A stretch of DNA of 64,000 nt from Pannonibacter tanglangensis (lineage in GTDB: Bacteria > Pseudomonadota > Alphaproteobacteria > Rhizobiales > Stappiaceae), in NCBI RefSeq assembly GCF_009915685.1, contig NZ_JAABLP010000006.1. The stretch is one strand, 5' to 3'. Of the stretch, positions 8,527-17,440 are shown piece by piece. The notes below the pieces were generated by a model that searched no databases, was not told where the DNA came from, and worked only from the letters and a program-made list of their open reading frames with translations. The position numbers and the translations under genes were made by a program. Every line of letters starts with the position of its first letter. Position 1 is the first letter of the stretch.

Positions 8527-8835
8527 TCAGTCGTCGTCGTCCTCGCCGTGGTCGACGCCATCATTCAGGCGTTCGCGCATTTCCTTGCCCGTCTTGAAGA
8601 AGGGCACGTATTTCTCGTCCACGTCCACCTTCTGGCCGGTGCGCGGATTGCGCCCGACGCGGGCGGGCCGGTTCTTCACGGAAAAGGCGCCGAAGCCCCG
8701 CAGCTCGACGCGGTCGCCCCGCATCAGCGCCTCGGTGATCTCGTCCAGGATTGCGTTGACAATGTTCTCGACGTCCCGCTGGTAGAGGTGCGGGTTCTGT
8801 TCGGCGATGCGCTGAACCAGCTCGGACTTGATCAT
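8527..8835 (-). CDS. ihfB: Integration host factor subunit beta
   Basis: This 102-residue HU/IHF-family DNA-bending protein pairs with IhfA to bend DNA at specific sites for transcription, recombination and replication. It contains the conserved core GDRVELRGFGAFSVKNRPAR and GRNPRTGQKVDV, then FKTGKEMRERLN, which separates IHF-beta from HU. The C-terminus carries an acidic tail (EDDDD). Its start overlaps the stop of sppA by 4 bases, so it is translationally coupled to it. Confidence 0.95.
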   Translation of the reverse strand: MIKSELVQRIAEQNPHLYQRDVENIVNAILDEITEALMRGDRVELRGFGAFSVKNRPARVGRNPRTGQKVDVDEKYVPFFKTGKEMRERLNDGVDHGEDDDD

Positions 8836-9836
8836 TCCCCGCCCCCTCGACTTGCATCTTTCTCAGCCGCGTTGGGAGCGTGCCAAACGGAGACGAGCCC
8901 GTCAAGCGTAAGGCTCGGGGAAATCAATCCTTTAGCGTCTGCGAGATGGCCGATCAGGGCGCTCGCGACACCCTCGCCGAGGCTGCGGCCGATCTGCATC
9001 GAGAAGGGCAGCGACTCGGATTCGGCCGGGACCTTCCAGGTCACGACCGGGAGGTTGGCCGGCACCTTGCGCTCGCTCTCGAGCCAGGCGATGGCCGTCT
9101 CCTCGCCACCGATCGCATCGACCAGCCCGACTTCCCGGGCGCGGTAGCCGCTGAGGATGGCGCCGTTCGCCAGTTCGCGCGCCCGCGCTTCGTCCAGTCC
9201 GCGGCGGTCGGCGACCAGACGCACGAACCAGTCGTAGCTGTCGCCGACGAGGGTCTCCAGCACCTGCCGTGCCTCGGGGCTGGTGGAGGAGTAGAAGTCC
9301 GGTTCGGCCTTCAGCGGCGAGCTCTTCACCGCGTCCATCTCGACCCCGAGGGTGTCCAGCAGCTTTTCGACATTGCCATACTGGAACAGCACGCCGATCG
9401 ACCCGGTGATCGAGTTGTAGCGGGCGACGACATGGTCGCTCGACAGGGCGATCATGTAGCCGGCCGACGTGCCCACGGTGCGGATCTCGGCCACCAGCGG
9501 CTTCTTTTCGGCCAGGTCGGACAGCGCCTCGAAGAGCGCCTCGCCGCCGGTCGTGCTGCCGCCCGGCGAATTGATCGAGAGGAGCACGCCTTCCACGGTG
9601 CCGGACTCGCCGATATCCCGGATCATCTCCAGCTGCCGGCGGTCGTCGAGGATGACCCCTTCCACCGCGATGCGGGCAATGTGCGGCGCGCGCTTGGAGG
9701 GAACATCGAGGCCGGACACGGCCAGGATGCCCGCGCCGAGGGCTGCGGCCAGGATGACAAAGGCGGCAACGCGCCAGAAGGTCAGCTTCCGGCGCAGTCT
9801 GCGGCGGTCGACAATCGCATCGGCATCCAGGGACAT
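8832..9836 (-). CDS. sppA: Signal peptide peptidase SppA (S49 family, short form)
   Basis: This 334-residue membrane-anchored serine peptidase degrades cleaved signal peptides. One N-terminal membrane segment (about residues 22-44) precedes the S49 domain: NSPGGSTTGGEAL, then GTSAGYMIAL holding the predicted nucleophile Ser, then NSITGSIGV, and SSPLKAEPDFY holding the predicted general-base Lys. The length fits the single-domain 36-kDa form. The ATG at 9836 was chosen over upstream in-frame codons, because MSLDADAIVDRRRLRRKLTF matches the cytoplasmic end expected before the membrane segment. It is the first gene of the sppA-ihfB-lapA group. Confidence 0.92.
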   Translation of the reverse strand: MSLDADAIVDRRRLRRKLTFWRVAAFVILAAALGAGILAVSGLDVPSKRAPHIARIAVEGVILDDRRQLEMIRDIGESGTVEGVLLSINSPGGSTTGGEALFEALSDLAEKKPLVAEIRTVGTSAGYMIALSSDHVVARYNSITGSIGVLFQYGNVEKLLDTLGVEMDAVKSSPLKAEPDFYSSTSPEARQVLETLVGDSYDWFVRLVADRRGLDEARARELANGAILSGYRAREVGLVDAIGGEETAIAWLESERKVPANLPVVTWKVPAESESLPFSMQIGRSLGEGVASALIGHLADAKGLISPSLTLDGLVSVWHAPNAAEKDASRGGGE

Positions 9837-9963
9837 GCGCAATCTCTTGGTCAGATCTCGTCGGACACCATCGCTACACAGGCGCAGGTGGCTTGAAAAG
9901 GACAAAAGCCACCGCCCGCCCGGACGCGTCGTCGCGGGGCCGGTTTTCCGGCCGGCGTCCCGG

Positions 9964-10350
9964 TCAGGCGCGCAGGGACACCGGCCGGCGGTGTCGCACG
10001 ACGATGGCCGCAAACAGCAGTGTGGCAAGGCCTGTCACGACCAGGCCGGCGCTGGCGAGATGCGCAGGCCCGCCGTTGAGGGCAACGATCGCACCGGGGA
10101 TCAGCAGCCACAGGCCGATGGTCGACAGGAGGAAGTGCAGGCGGGCGGCCAGACGTTCGCCGGCCTGCGGCACGGCGTTGTAATAGAGGCCGAACAGGCC
10201 CATGGCGAGGCAGCCGAGACCGTTGAGGTGGCCTTGCACCGCCGCCAGGCTGTGGTCATGCGCCGTGGCCATCTGCAGTCCGAAGGCCACGCCGCCGAGG
10301 CCATAGAGCATCGCCGAAATGAAGAACCAGAACGCCAGTCCCCGCATCAT
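9964..10350 (-). CDS. Small four-helix membrane protein resembling haem-copper oxidase subunit I fragments
   Basis: This 128-residue protein has four predicted membrane segments. HGHLNGLGC-like and YYNAVPQAGERLAARLHF stretches resemble short cbb3 or NO-reductase subunit I-like proteins found as orphans in proteobacteria. Histidines near helix ends (in VQGHLNGLG and ARLHFLLST) could bind haem, but this cannot be shown from sequence. Two adjacent ATGs follow a GGGAG ribosome-binding site, and the second (10347) has the better spacing. It is upstream of sppA on the same strand with 127 bases between. Function unknown. Confidence 0.6.
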   Translation of the reverse strand: MMRGLAFWFFISAMLYGLGGVAFGLQMATAHDHSLAAVQGHLNGLGCLAMGLFGLYYNAVPQAGERLAARLHFLLSTIGLWLLIPGAIVALNGGPAHLASAGLVVTGLATLLFAAIVVRHRRPVSLRA

Positions 10351-10467
10351 CGTCTCCCGCCTGGCTGCGGTCCGCGCAGCCTCGGCGGATACGATGGGCG
10401 TGAGCCTTGCGTCAGACTGTGCGCTGCGTCACAGCTTGTCCGGTTTTCTTCCGGCAGCGGGCAGCAT

Positions 10468-10770
10468 TCAGCCGGCCCGCGGGACTGCTGCGGCGACCGG
10501 GGCGCCATCGGCCTTGCGCAGTGCGGCAAGGGTCGCCTGGAGTGCGGCGACCTGGACGTCCGCGAGGGCGTCCATCGGCAGCGGCCGGGACGGATCGGCG
10601 TCGGATGCGAAGCCGCATGCGGCGAGATGTCCGTTCTCGAACAGGTAGCGCATCGCCAGCAGCCCGGGATGCGCTGCCGCCGGGGCCGCCTCGTCCCGGG
10701 TGTCGCGGTGCTCGATGATGTAGCGCTCCAGCTCGAATTCGGTCTGGGTGTTCGGTTCGGATGCACGCAT
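10468..10770 (-). CDS. Hypothetical protein, 100 residues
   Basis: This is a small soluble protein of unknown function. The start at 10770 was chosen because a GGGAGGAG ribosome-binding site lies just upstream and the further extension to 10923 lacks coding character. The product is acidic at the N-terminus (TEFELERYIIEHRDTRDE), and the rest is Ala/Leu-rich and probably helical (ALADVQVAALQATLAALRKA). There is no signal peptide or membrane segment. I recognise no family. Its start is 218 bases from the divergent transglycosylase start at 10989. Confidence 0.5.
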   Translation of the reverse strand: MRASEPNTQTEFELERYIIEHRDTRDEAAPAAAHPGLLAMRYLFENGHLAACGFASDADPSRPLPMDALADVQVAALQATLAALRKADGAPVAAAVPRAG

Positions 10771-10988
10771 TCCGGCTCCTCCCTCTGTCTGGCCCGCAAG
10801 GGCGACGGGCCGGCGCGTCGGGCGACCTGACCCGATCCCGAGACTGCCCCAGAGAAGTTGCGGAACACTTGCCGGAGAAAAAACGTCTGGCTGATGGGTT
10901 AACCGGACGGAAATCCGCCACATTCCTGTCGTGTTGCGAGGGATGCGCCACGTCAGGGCGCCGCTTCTTTCCAGTCGGAGGTCCTCTC

Positions 10989-11816
10989 ATGCGCAAGGCG
11001 CTGCGCTCGTTCGTTGCCTGTCTGTCTTTCGGTGTGTCGGTGTCCCTTGCCGGAGCGGCCGTTGCGGCTCCGAAATGCGGCCAGGATGCCAACGGCTTCT
11101 CGGCCTGGCTGGAGGCGTTCAAGGACGAAGCGACCAGCACGCATGGCCTCAGCTCTTTCACCGTGCGCTCGGCGCTGGACGGCCTCACCTATGACGCCCA
11201 GGTGATCAAGCTCGACCGGAGCCAGCGCTCCTTCAAGCTGAGCTTCGACGAGTTCTACAAGCGCCGCGTCAACAATGCGCTGATCAAGCGTGGGCAGACC
11301 CTGTGGGCCCAGTATGGCGGCCTGTTCTCCCGCATCGAGCGGGACTACGGCATCCCGCCGCAGATCATCCTCGCGATCTGGGGCCTCGAGACGGGCTATG
11401 GCTCGGGATCGGGCAAGATGCAGGTGGTGCGCTCGCTTGCGACGCTGTCCTACGACTGCCGGCGCAGCGAGTTCTTCACCCGCGAGCTGGTTGCGGCTCT
11501 CAAGATCATCGAGCGCGGCGACAAGGAGCCCGAGGACATGCGCGGCGCCTGGGCCGGCGAGCTTGGCCAGACCCAGTTCCTGCCGACCTCCTATCTCAAC
11601 TATGCCGTTGATTACGACGGCGACGGCAAGCGCGATCTCATCCGCTCCATTCCCGACGTTCTGGCCTCGACCGCCAACTACCTGAAGCAGAAGGGGTGGC
11701 GGACCGGCGAGAGCTGGGGCCCGGGCACGCCCAACGAGGATGTGCTGCGCGAATGGAACAAGGCCGAGGTCTATGTGAAGACCATCGGCGTGATGGCAGA
11801 GAAGCTGGAAAACTGA
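10989..11816 (+). CDS. Lytic murein transglycosylase (MltB-like, SLT_2 domain)
   Basis: This 275-residue exported enzyme cleaves peptidoglycan glycan strands to 1,6-anhydro-muropeptides. A Sec signal peptide (MRKALRSFVACLSFGVSVSL, cleavage near AVAA) is followed by the SLT_2 domain. The predicted catalytic Glu is in IWGLETGYGSGSG, and the family motif GELGQTQFLPTSYLNYAVDYDGDGK is present. It lacks the C-terminal peptidoglycan-binding domain seen in longer relatives. The ATG at 10989 was chosen because it opens the signal peptide. Confidence 0.9.
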   Translation: MRKALRSFVACLSFGVSVSLAGAAVAAPKCGQDANGFSAWLEAFKDEATSTHGLSSFTVRSALDGLTYDAQVIKLDRSQRSFKLSFDEFYKRRVNNALIKRGQTLWAQYGGLFSRIERDYGIPPQIILAIWGLETGYGSGSGKMQVVRSLATLSYDCRRSEFFTRELVAALKIIERGDKEPEDMRGAWAGELGQTQFLPTSYLNYAVDYDGDGKRDLIRSIPDVLASTANYLKQKGWRTGESWGPGTPNEDVLREWNKAEVYVKTIGVMAEKLEN

Positions 11817-11922
11817 ATCCTGGCAGGGAAGCCGGGGGCGGGCGTGACAGCGTCCGCCTCCTTTCCCGTCAGCCTGTCCTTGCCGCCTGCGGTCAGCCGG
11901 CCGGCGCATCCGGGAGCATCAC

Positions 11923-12381
11923 ATGGCGCCGAGATCGCTGATCACGCTTGGTCTGTTCATCCTGGTCGTGTCCGGGGGCGGGCTGCTCATCGGGGCGACC
12001 AACCTGCCGGGCGCCTGGTACGCCGGCCTGGTCAAGCCCGGGTTCACGCCGCCGAACTGGCTCTTTGGTCCCGTCTGGACCGTTCTTTATCTCGCCATTG
12101 CCTTGGCCGGGTGGCGCAGTCTCGCTCTCGGCGCCACCCGCGCGCCGTTCCGTCTGTGGACCGTGCAGCTCGTCCTGAACTTCGCCTGGAGCCCGGTGGT
12201 CTTCACGCTGCACCGGCTCGATCTTGGCCTCGGTCTTATCCTGGCCATGCTCATCACCATCGTCCTGTTCATCCGCGCGACCTGGGCGCAGGACCGCATC
12301 GCCGCGCTCCTGTTCGTGCCCTATGCGCTGTGGGTCGGCTATGCCTCGGCCCTCAACGCCAGCCTCGTGACGCTGAACTGA
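11923..12381 (+). CDS. tspO: TspO/MBR family protein
   Basis: This 152-residue protein has five membrane segments and the TspO signatures KPGFTPPNWLFGPVWTVLY near the N-terminus and LNFAWSPVVF in the third segment. TspO proteins bind porphyrins and other hydrophobic ligands and in alphaproteobacteria modulate tetrapyrrole-linked gene expression. It follows the transglycosylase by 106 bases on the same strand. No pigment or tetrapyrrole gene is adjacent, so its physiological role here is open. Confidence 0.9.
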   Translation: MAPRSLITLGLFILVVSGGGLLIGATNLPGAWYAGLVKPGFTPPNWLFGPVWTVLYLAIALAGWRSLALGATRAPFRLWTVQLVLNFAWSPVVFTLHRLDLGLGLILAMLITIVLFIRATWAQDRIAALLFVPYALWVGYASALNASLVTLN

Positions 12382-12479
12382 AAGATTTCCTGCCTCGACG
12401 GCAGTCCTTCGCCGTCTATTGCGCTGCAGCACGGGGCTGATTAGGCTCCGCCTCGTCGCACAGGGGAAAGGATCAGCCA

Positions 12480-14108
12480 ATGCTCAGCCGGGCAGAGGAT
12501 TTCGACAGCCTCACGGCCGGCTTCTCCTGGAGCCTGCCGGAGCGCTACAACATCGCCCGCTCGGCCTGCGATGACTGGGCCGCGCGTGAACCCGGCCGGC
12601 TGGCCATCCGGCAGGTCGCCGCCGACGGCCGCGTTACCGACTGGAGCTACGGGGCGCTTGCGGCCGCCTCCAATCGCCTTGCCAATGCGCTGCAGGCGCA
12701 TGGCATCCGGGCCGGCGACCGGGTCGCCCTGCTGCTGCCGCAGGCGCCGGAGACGGCGGTCGTGCATCTGGCCGTCTACAAGATCGGCGCCGTCGCGGTG
12801 CCGCTCGCCGCGCTGTTCGGGGTTGATGCCCTGCGCTACCGGCTGACCGATTCCGGCGCGCGCGCCCTCGTCACCCATGCGGCAGGGCTCGCCAAGATCG
12901 CGCCGCTGCGCGCCGGACTTGCCGGTCTCGGCCTCGTGATCAGCATCGACGGCCCGGGCGATGGCGCCCTCGGTCTTGCCGATCTGACCGCACGCGCGAG
13001 CGACCGCTTCGCCTGCCTCGACACCGGGCTCAATGATCCGGCGCTGATGATCTACACCTCGGGCACCACGGGTCAGCCCAAGGGCGTGCTGCACGGACAC
13101 CGGGTGCTGCTCGGCCATCTGCCGGGGATCCAGCTGTCGCAGGAATTCCTCGGCCAGCCGGGCGATCTCCTGTGGACGCCCGCCGACTGGGCCTGGGCGG
13201 GCGGGCTGCTCAACGCGCTGTTTCCGTCGCTGCATCTCGGCGTGCCGGTGATCGCCTTCGCGCAACAGAAGTTCGATCCCGAGCAGGCCTTCCACCTGAT
13301 GGCGACGCAGGGTGTGCGCAATGTGTTCGTGCCGCCGACGGCGCTGAAGATCATGCGGTCGGTCGAGCGACCGGCCCGCCGGTTTCCGCTTGCCTTGCGC
13401 AGCATCGGCTCGGCCGGCGAGGCGCTGGGCCGCGAGGCCTTTGAATGGACGCAGGCCGAGCTTGGTCTGCCGGTCAACGAATTCTATGGCCAGACCGAGT
13501 GCAACGCCGTGCTTGGCTCCTGCGCCGGGCTCGGCGTGTCGCGCGCCGGGGCGATCGGACGCGTCATTCCCGGGCATCAGGTGGCGATCATTGCGCCCGA
13601 CGGCACGGAACTGCCGCGCGGCACGCAAGGCCAGATCGCCATCCGGCGCCCGGATCCGGTGATGTTCCTGCAGTACTGGAACAAGCCGGAGGCCACGGCG
13701 GAAAAGTTCATCGGCGACTGGATGACCACGGGCGACCAGGGCGTCATGGATGCCGACGGCTATGTCGAGTTCATTGGCCGGGACGACGATGTCATCACCT
13801 CGGCGAGCTACCGCATCGGACCGGGCGAGATCGAGGACTGCCTGCTGACCCACCCGGCAGTGGCGCTGGCGGCGGCCGTCGGCAAGCCGGATCCGCTCCG
13901 GACCGAGATTGTCAAGGCCTACATCGTCCTGGCCGACGGCCATCAGCCGAGCGAGGCGCTGGCCGCAGAGATCCGCGCGCATGTGCGCACGCGCCTGTCG
14001 GCGCACGAGTATCCGCGCGAGATCAGCTTCCTCGACGAACTGCCGATGACCACCACGGGCAAGATCATCCGCCGTGCCCTGCGTGAACGGGCGCGGGCCG
14101 GCGACTAG
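12480..14108 (+). CDS. Acyl-CoA synthetase (AMP-forming, acetyl/medium-chain type)
   Basis: This 542-residue member of the ANL superfamily activates a carboxylic acid to its acyl-CoA through an acyl-adenylate. The AMP-binding P-loop YTSGTTGQPKG is at residues 192-202. EFYGQTECN, DWMTTGDQG and the hinge region GRDDDVITSASYRIGP follow, with the C-terminal catalytic Lys in TTTGKIIRR. The overall sequence resembles acetyl-CoA synthetase-like and ACSM-type enzymes rather than long-chain FadD. The substrate is unknown. It stands alone, with TspO 98 bases upstream and a convergent gene downstream. Confidence 0.88.
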   Translation: MLSRAEDFDSLTAGFSWSLPERYNIARSACDDWAAREPGRLAIRQVAADGRVTDWSYGALAAASNRLANALQAHGIRAGDRVALLLPQAPETAVVHLAVYKIGAVAVPLAALFGVDALRYRLTDSGARALVTHAAGLAKIAPLRAGLAGLGLVISIDGPGDGALGLADLTARASDRFACLDTGLNDPALMIYTSGTTGQPKGVLHGHRVLLGHLPGIQLSQEFLGQPGDLLWTPADWAWAGGLLNALFPSLHLGVPVIAFAQQKFDPEQAFHLMATQGVRNVFVPPTALKIMRSVERPARRFPLALRSIGSAGEALGREAFEWTQAELGLPVNEFYGQTECNAVLGSCAGLGVSRAGAIGRVIPGHQVAIIAPDGTELPRGTQGQIAIRRPDPVMFLQYWNKPEATAEKFIGDWMTTGDQGVMDADGYVEFIGRDDDVITSASYRIGPGEIEDCLLTHPAVALAAAVGKPDPLRTEIVKAYIVLADGHQPSEALAAEIRAHVRTRLSAHEYPREISFLDELPMTTTGKIIRRALRERARAGD

Positions 14109-14195
14109 CCAGACCGGCGGGGCAGGGGCGGATCGGGCACAGGCACGTCGGGCGGGCGCCTCCGGCCCCGGCCTTGCCCCCCGCCTGGACCCCGC

Positions 14196-15449
14196 CTAAC
14201 CCTGGCGTCCGGCAGCGAGCCGCCGGAGGCGATGCACGATGTGGCGGGCGAGGCGACGGCACAGGCGGTCGACCGCGAGCGCCTGCCGGGCCAGGGGCGC
14301 GAGCGGACCGTCGGACAGCTCGAGCCTTGCGTAAGCCAGACGGCCGCGCCACAGCGGATTGATCATCGGGTGATCCGGCACAGCCAGCGAATCGCCGCCC
14401 AGCGGCAGGCGCGGATCGGCAGCCGCATGGCGCAGGGCCTGCAGCGTCACACGCTGGCCGGGCGAGAAACGGCCAAGGCCTTCATCATAGGCGATCTTCC
14501 AGGCGTGCGTCCGGCCCTGGTGTTCCACCTGCACAAGCATGGCGATCGCGTGGCCATCCAGCCTCAGGATCTCGAGGCAGAGCGCGTCCTGCCCTGCCAG
14601 GGCGGCGATGAAGGCGAGGGCGAAGGCGCGCGTGTCCGGGGTTGATCCGAGTGCCGTGCGGCCCTCGCCCTTCCAGCCGGCGGCTTCGAGGGCGAGAAAC
14701 TCCGGAAAGGCATCGCAGGCGGCTGCACCGCGCAGCCGTTCCTCGGTGACCGTGCCAAGCTCCGCCAGCCGGCGCGACAGCCGGTCGAACTCCTTGCGCC
14801 GCTTGCCCGACATCACCTCGTCATGCTGGCGGGCGCCCTCGATGCCGCCGGCATGGGCCGCCCGTTCCGCCTGGCCGGCCATCGACTGGCCCGACCAGCC
14901 GGATGTGGCCGCCCGGAGCAACGACATGACCGGTCCCCCGGTGGCAAGGAAGGGCAGGTCGAGGAGGCGCGCGCCCGGCCAGGGGCCAAGACCGGCGGCT
15001 GTCTGCAGAAACAGCGCCGCCGCCTCCGGCGTGCAGTCGGGGTGGACCAGCGGTGTCCCGACGGGGCCATAGTCGGAGGCCCAGAGCGCGGGGCTGCGCA
15101 GCAGGAGGCCTGCCGTCTGCAGGCCGACGGGGGCCGCGATCAGCCAGCGTCCTCCGGCCGTGCCGCCGTCCGCTGCGATGTCCCGTGCCGCGTCCTGGCC
15201 GCCATGGTCATCCGGAGCCTCCTCGACCGTTGCCAGTATCAGCCGGTCCCGCATCATGTGTCGGGCGTAGGGCAGCAGGAAGGCCGGGCAGAAGAAGGGA
15301 TTGGGCTCGATTGCAACCTCCGCCAGTGCGGCCCAGGCGGGCGAGGCCTCGACCGGGCGCAGGCGGGCCGTCAGGCGCCCCGACCCGCTACCCGGGCGGG
15401 TCGATGGCAGGCTGGCTGTCGTATCGGCAGGCGGGCGGGTCGGGGTCAT
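14196..15449 (-). CDS. GNAT-family acyltransferase with BioF2/FemAB-like domain
   Basis: This 417-residue protein has the acetyltransferase_6 (BioF2-like) layout. The N-terminal half varies (a Pro/Ser-rich lead, then AEVAIEPNPFFCPAFLLPYA). A central GKRRKEFDRLSRRLAELG is followed by the C-terminal GNAT fold with FLALEAAGWKGEGRTAL and HAWKIAYDEGLGRFSPGQ. Proteins of this type often transfer acyl or aminoacyl groups in envelope polysaccharide or lipid pathways. Its ATG overlaps the stop of the flippase gene (ATGA, 15446-15449), so the two are coupled. The substrate is unknown. Confidence 0.8.
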   Translation of the reverse strand: MTPTRPPADTTASLPSTRPGSGSGRLTARLRPVEASPAWAALAEVAIEPNPFFCPAFLLPYARHMMRDRLILATVEEAPDDHGGQDAARDIAADGGTAGGRWLIAAPVGLQTAGLLLRSPALWASDYGPVGTPLVHPDCTPEAAALFLQTAAGLGPWPGARLLDLPFLATGGPVMSLLRAATSGWSGQSMAGQAERAAHAGGIEGARQHDEVMSGKRRKEFDRLSRRLAELGTVTEERLRGAAACDAFPEFLALEAAGWKGEGRTALGSTPDTRAFALAFIAALAGQDALCLEILRLDGHAIAMLVQVEHQGRTHAWKIAYDEGLGRFSPGQRVTLQALRHAAADPRLPLGGDSLAVPDHPMINPLWRGRLAYARLELSDGPLAPLARQALAVDRLCRRLARHIVHRLRRLAAGRQG

Positions 15450-16888
15450 CCGGCGTGGGGTCCTCTTGGCGCGGTGGCCGGCAGGGGAAGCAGGGCGAAG
15501 GGAACGAAGCCCAGCCGTCGCCAGGTCAGGACCGCCAGCGCGACGGTTTCGGCCACGACCGCCAGCGCCGTGGCGGTGGCGGCGCCCAGCAGGCCGTGGC
15601 TCGGGATCAGCAGCGCGTTCAGCGCGACATTCAGGCTGAAGACAGCGCCATAGACGGCAGCGCAGGCCATCTGGTGACCGCTCATCGACAGGAGTGCATC
15701 GACCGGGCCCAGGCTTGCGCGGACGAGAATGCCGACGAGCAGGACCGCCACGAGCGGGGCTCCGGACCGGAACTCCGGTCCGAACAGCCACAGCAGCAGC
15801 GGTGCGGCCGCCACGAGACAGAGGCCGGCCGCCAGCGATGGCCAGAAGGTCCAGCGGCTCGCCTGCAGGGCATAGTGGCTGAGGGCGGCGGGGTCGGCAG
15901 CCGACGCCAGCGCCGCAAACCGGTGGGCCGAGGCAGCGCGCACCGCAAAATGCACGAACTGCACCAGCGCCAGGGTCTTGGCGGCGGCGAAATAGACCGC
16001 GACCTCGTCCGGCGGGCGCCAGAAGCTGACCATGACCACATCGGCGCTGCTGAGGAGCTGGAGGAACCCCTCGACCATCAGCAGCGGCAGCGAGACGCGC
16101 AACCACAGCCGGGTGTCATAGCTGGCCGGGCCCGGTGCCACGCGGGTCTTCAGGGCCCGCGACAGCTGGCGGGCCTGGTATGCCGTCACGAGCAGGCTGG
16201 CCGCTAGGGCGGCGGCGGCGGTCAGGGTTGCGGTCACCACATGGCCTGTCGCGACGAGGGGCAGCAGCAACAGGAGCAGCAGCAGGGGGCGGAAGATGAA
16301 GCCGGGCAGCAGGCCGAGGGCCGGCATGTCATAGCTGCGCGCGATCGCGTCCTGCACGGCCGTGAGGGCAAACAGGGGCACCGCCAACAGGGCGAAGGCC
16401 GCCGGCCAGACATAGGCCGGGTCCACGCTCCCCCTCGCGCGGATGAGCACCTCAAGTCCGACAAGGGTCAGCACGCAGGCGGCGGCAAGCGCAATCAGCC
16501 GGCTGAGCTCGAGAAAGCCCCTGAGGCGCCGCTGGTCCGGTTCGCCGGCATGCTGCGGCACAAAGCGACCGGGGGAGGCGGAAAAGCCGAGGCAGGCGAG
16601 CAGTCCGAGCACCAGCGCCAGCGTCCAGACGACGGAAAAGACGCCGTAGTCATGGGCGCCCATCCAGCGAGCGAGCACGGCCTGGGACAGATAGGCCAGC
16701 GCGGCGCCAGCAATCCGGATGCCGAAGGTGACCAGCGCCATGCGTCCGGCACCGCCTCCGGGCAGCCGGGCCGCAAGCCGGGCCTGCAGCCCTGCCAGCC
16801 GCGCACCGGCGCCGGTCGCCGGTTTCCTGCCTGCGCCTGTGTCCACCGCCACCCCGTGTTGCCCTTCCGCTCGCCGCTCCGGCTGCAA
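15446..16888 (-). CDS. Oligosaccharide/polysaccharide flippase (MOP superfamily)
   Basis: This 480-residue integral membrane protein has about 12-14 hydrophobic segments typical of Wzx/RfbX-like flippases, starting after a roughly 50-residue cytoplasmic lead (GIRIAGAALAYLSQAVLARW, then MGAHDYGVFSVVWTLALVLG). Such proteins move lipid-linked glycans across the inner membrane. It is followed with a 4-base overlap by a BioF2-like acyltransferase, suggesting the moved glycan or lipid is acylated. No glycosyltransferase lies nearby. The true start could be downstream of 16888, since the first residues are low in family resemblance. Confidence 0.8.
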   Translation of the reverse strand: MQPERRAEGQHGVAVDTGAGRKPATGAGARLAGLQARLAARLPGGGAGRMALVTFGIRIAGAALAYLSQAVLARWMGAHDYGVFSVVWTLALVLGLLACLGFSASPGRFVPQHAGEPDQRRLRGFLELSRLIALAAACVLTLVGLEVLIRARGSVDPAYVWPAAFALLAVPLFALTAVQDAIARSYDMPALGLLPGFIFRPLLLLLLLLPLVATGHVVTATLTAAAALAASLLVTAYQARQLSRALKTRVAPGPASYDTRLWLRVSLPLLMVEGFLQLLSSADVVMVSFWRPPDEVAVYFAAAKTLALVQFVHFAVRAASAHRFAALASAADPAALSHYALQASRWTFWPSLAAGLCLVAAAPLLLWLFGPEFRSGAPLVAVLLVGILVRASLGPVDALLSMSGHQMACAAVYGAVFSLNVALNALLIPSHGLLGAATATALAVVAETVALAVLTWRRLGFVPFALLPLPATAPRGPHAG

Positions 16889-16934
16889 TCCATGGCATGG
16901 CTGCCCTTAGGATTTGCTCAACGGGCAGCAGATG

Positions 16935-17348
16935 TCATCGCTCCGCAAGCGCCTCCACATAGTACCAGCGGCCGCCGGACTTGCGGAACTGGCTGAGCTC
17001 GCGGTGGGTGTGCAGCGCGGCGCCGGCCAGATAGCGGGCCTCGAACAGCACGGTGCCCTCGCGTGCCGGGGCCTCGCCGCGGTCAACCTTCAGCACCGTC
17101 AGCCCGGTCCAGCGGCTCTCGCGGGCCCAGCGGGCGGTCGCCTCTGCGTCGAAGCCCGGCTGGAACTTCGGCCAGAGGGTTTCCTTCAGGTAGGCGATGT
17201 CCTGCAGCACATAGGCCGTGTAGCGGGATCGCATCAGCGCCTCGGCCGTCCGGGCCGGGACGGCCCGGCTGATCGCGGGGCCGCAGCAGAGCGCAAGGGT
17301 CTGGCCCGAGCCGCAGGGGCAGGGCTTGTCGGGGGCAGCAAGGGTCAT
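16935..17348 (-). CDS. YchJ family protein with SEC-C motif (UPF0225)
   Basis: This 137-residue protein begins with a SEC-C zinc-binding motif (CPCGSGQTLALCCG, residues about 10-23). The YchJ NTF2-like domain follows: PARTAEALMRSRYTAYVLQD, then LHTHRELSQFRKSGGRWYYV near the end. The molecular role of YchJ proteins is not established. It is divergent from the EEP-family gene, with only 92 bases between the starts. Confidence 0.9.
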   Translation of the reverse strand: MTLAAPDKPCPCGSGQTLALCCGPAISRAVPARTAEALMRSRYTAYVLQDIAYLKETLWPKFQPGFDAEATARWARESRWTGLTVLKVDRGEAPAREGTVLFEARYLAGAALHTHRELSQFRKSGGRWYYVEALAER

Positions 17349-17440
17349 GGTCGAGGTCCGGTCCGGTTTCCTGCCACCTTGCCTGATTGCGCTGTCCGCG
17401 CAAGGCTGGGGTGCCTGATCCGAGCGGGGAGCGCGCGTCC

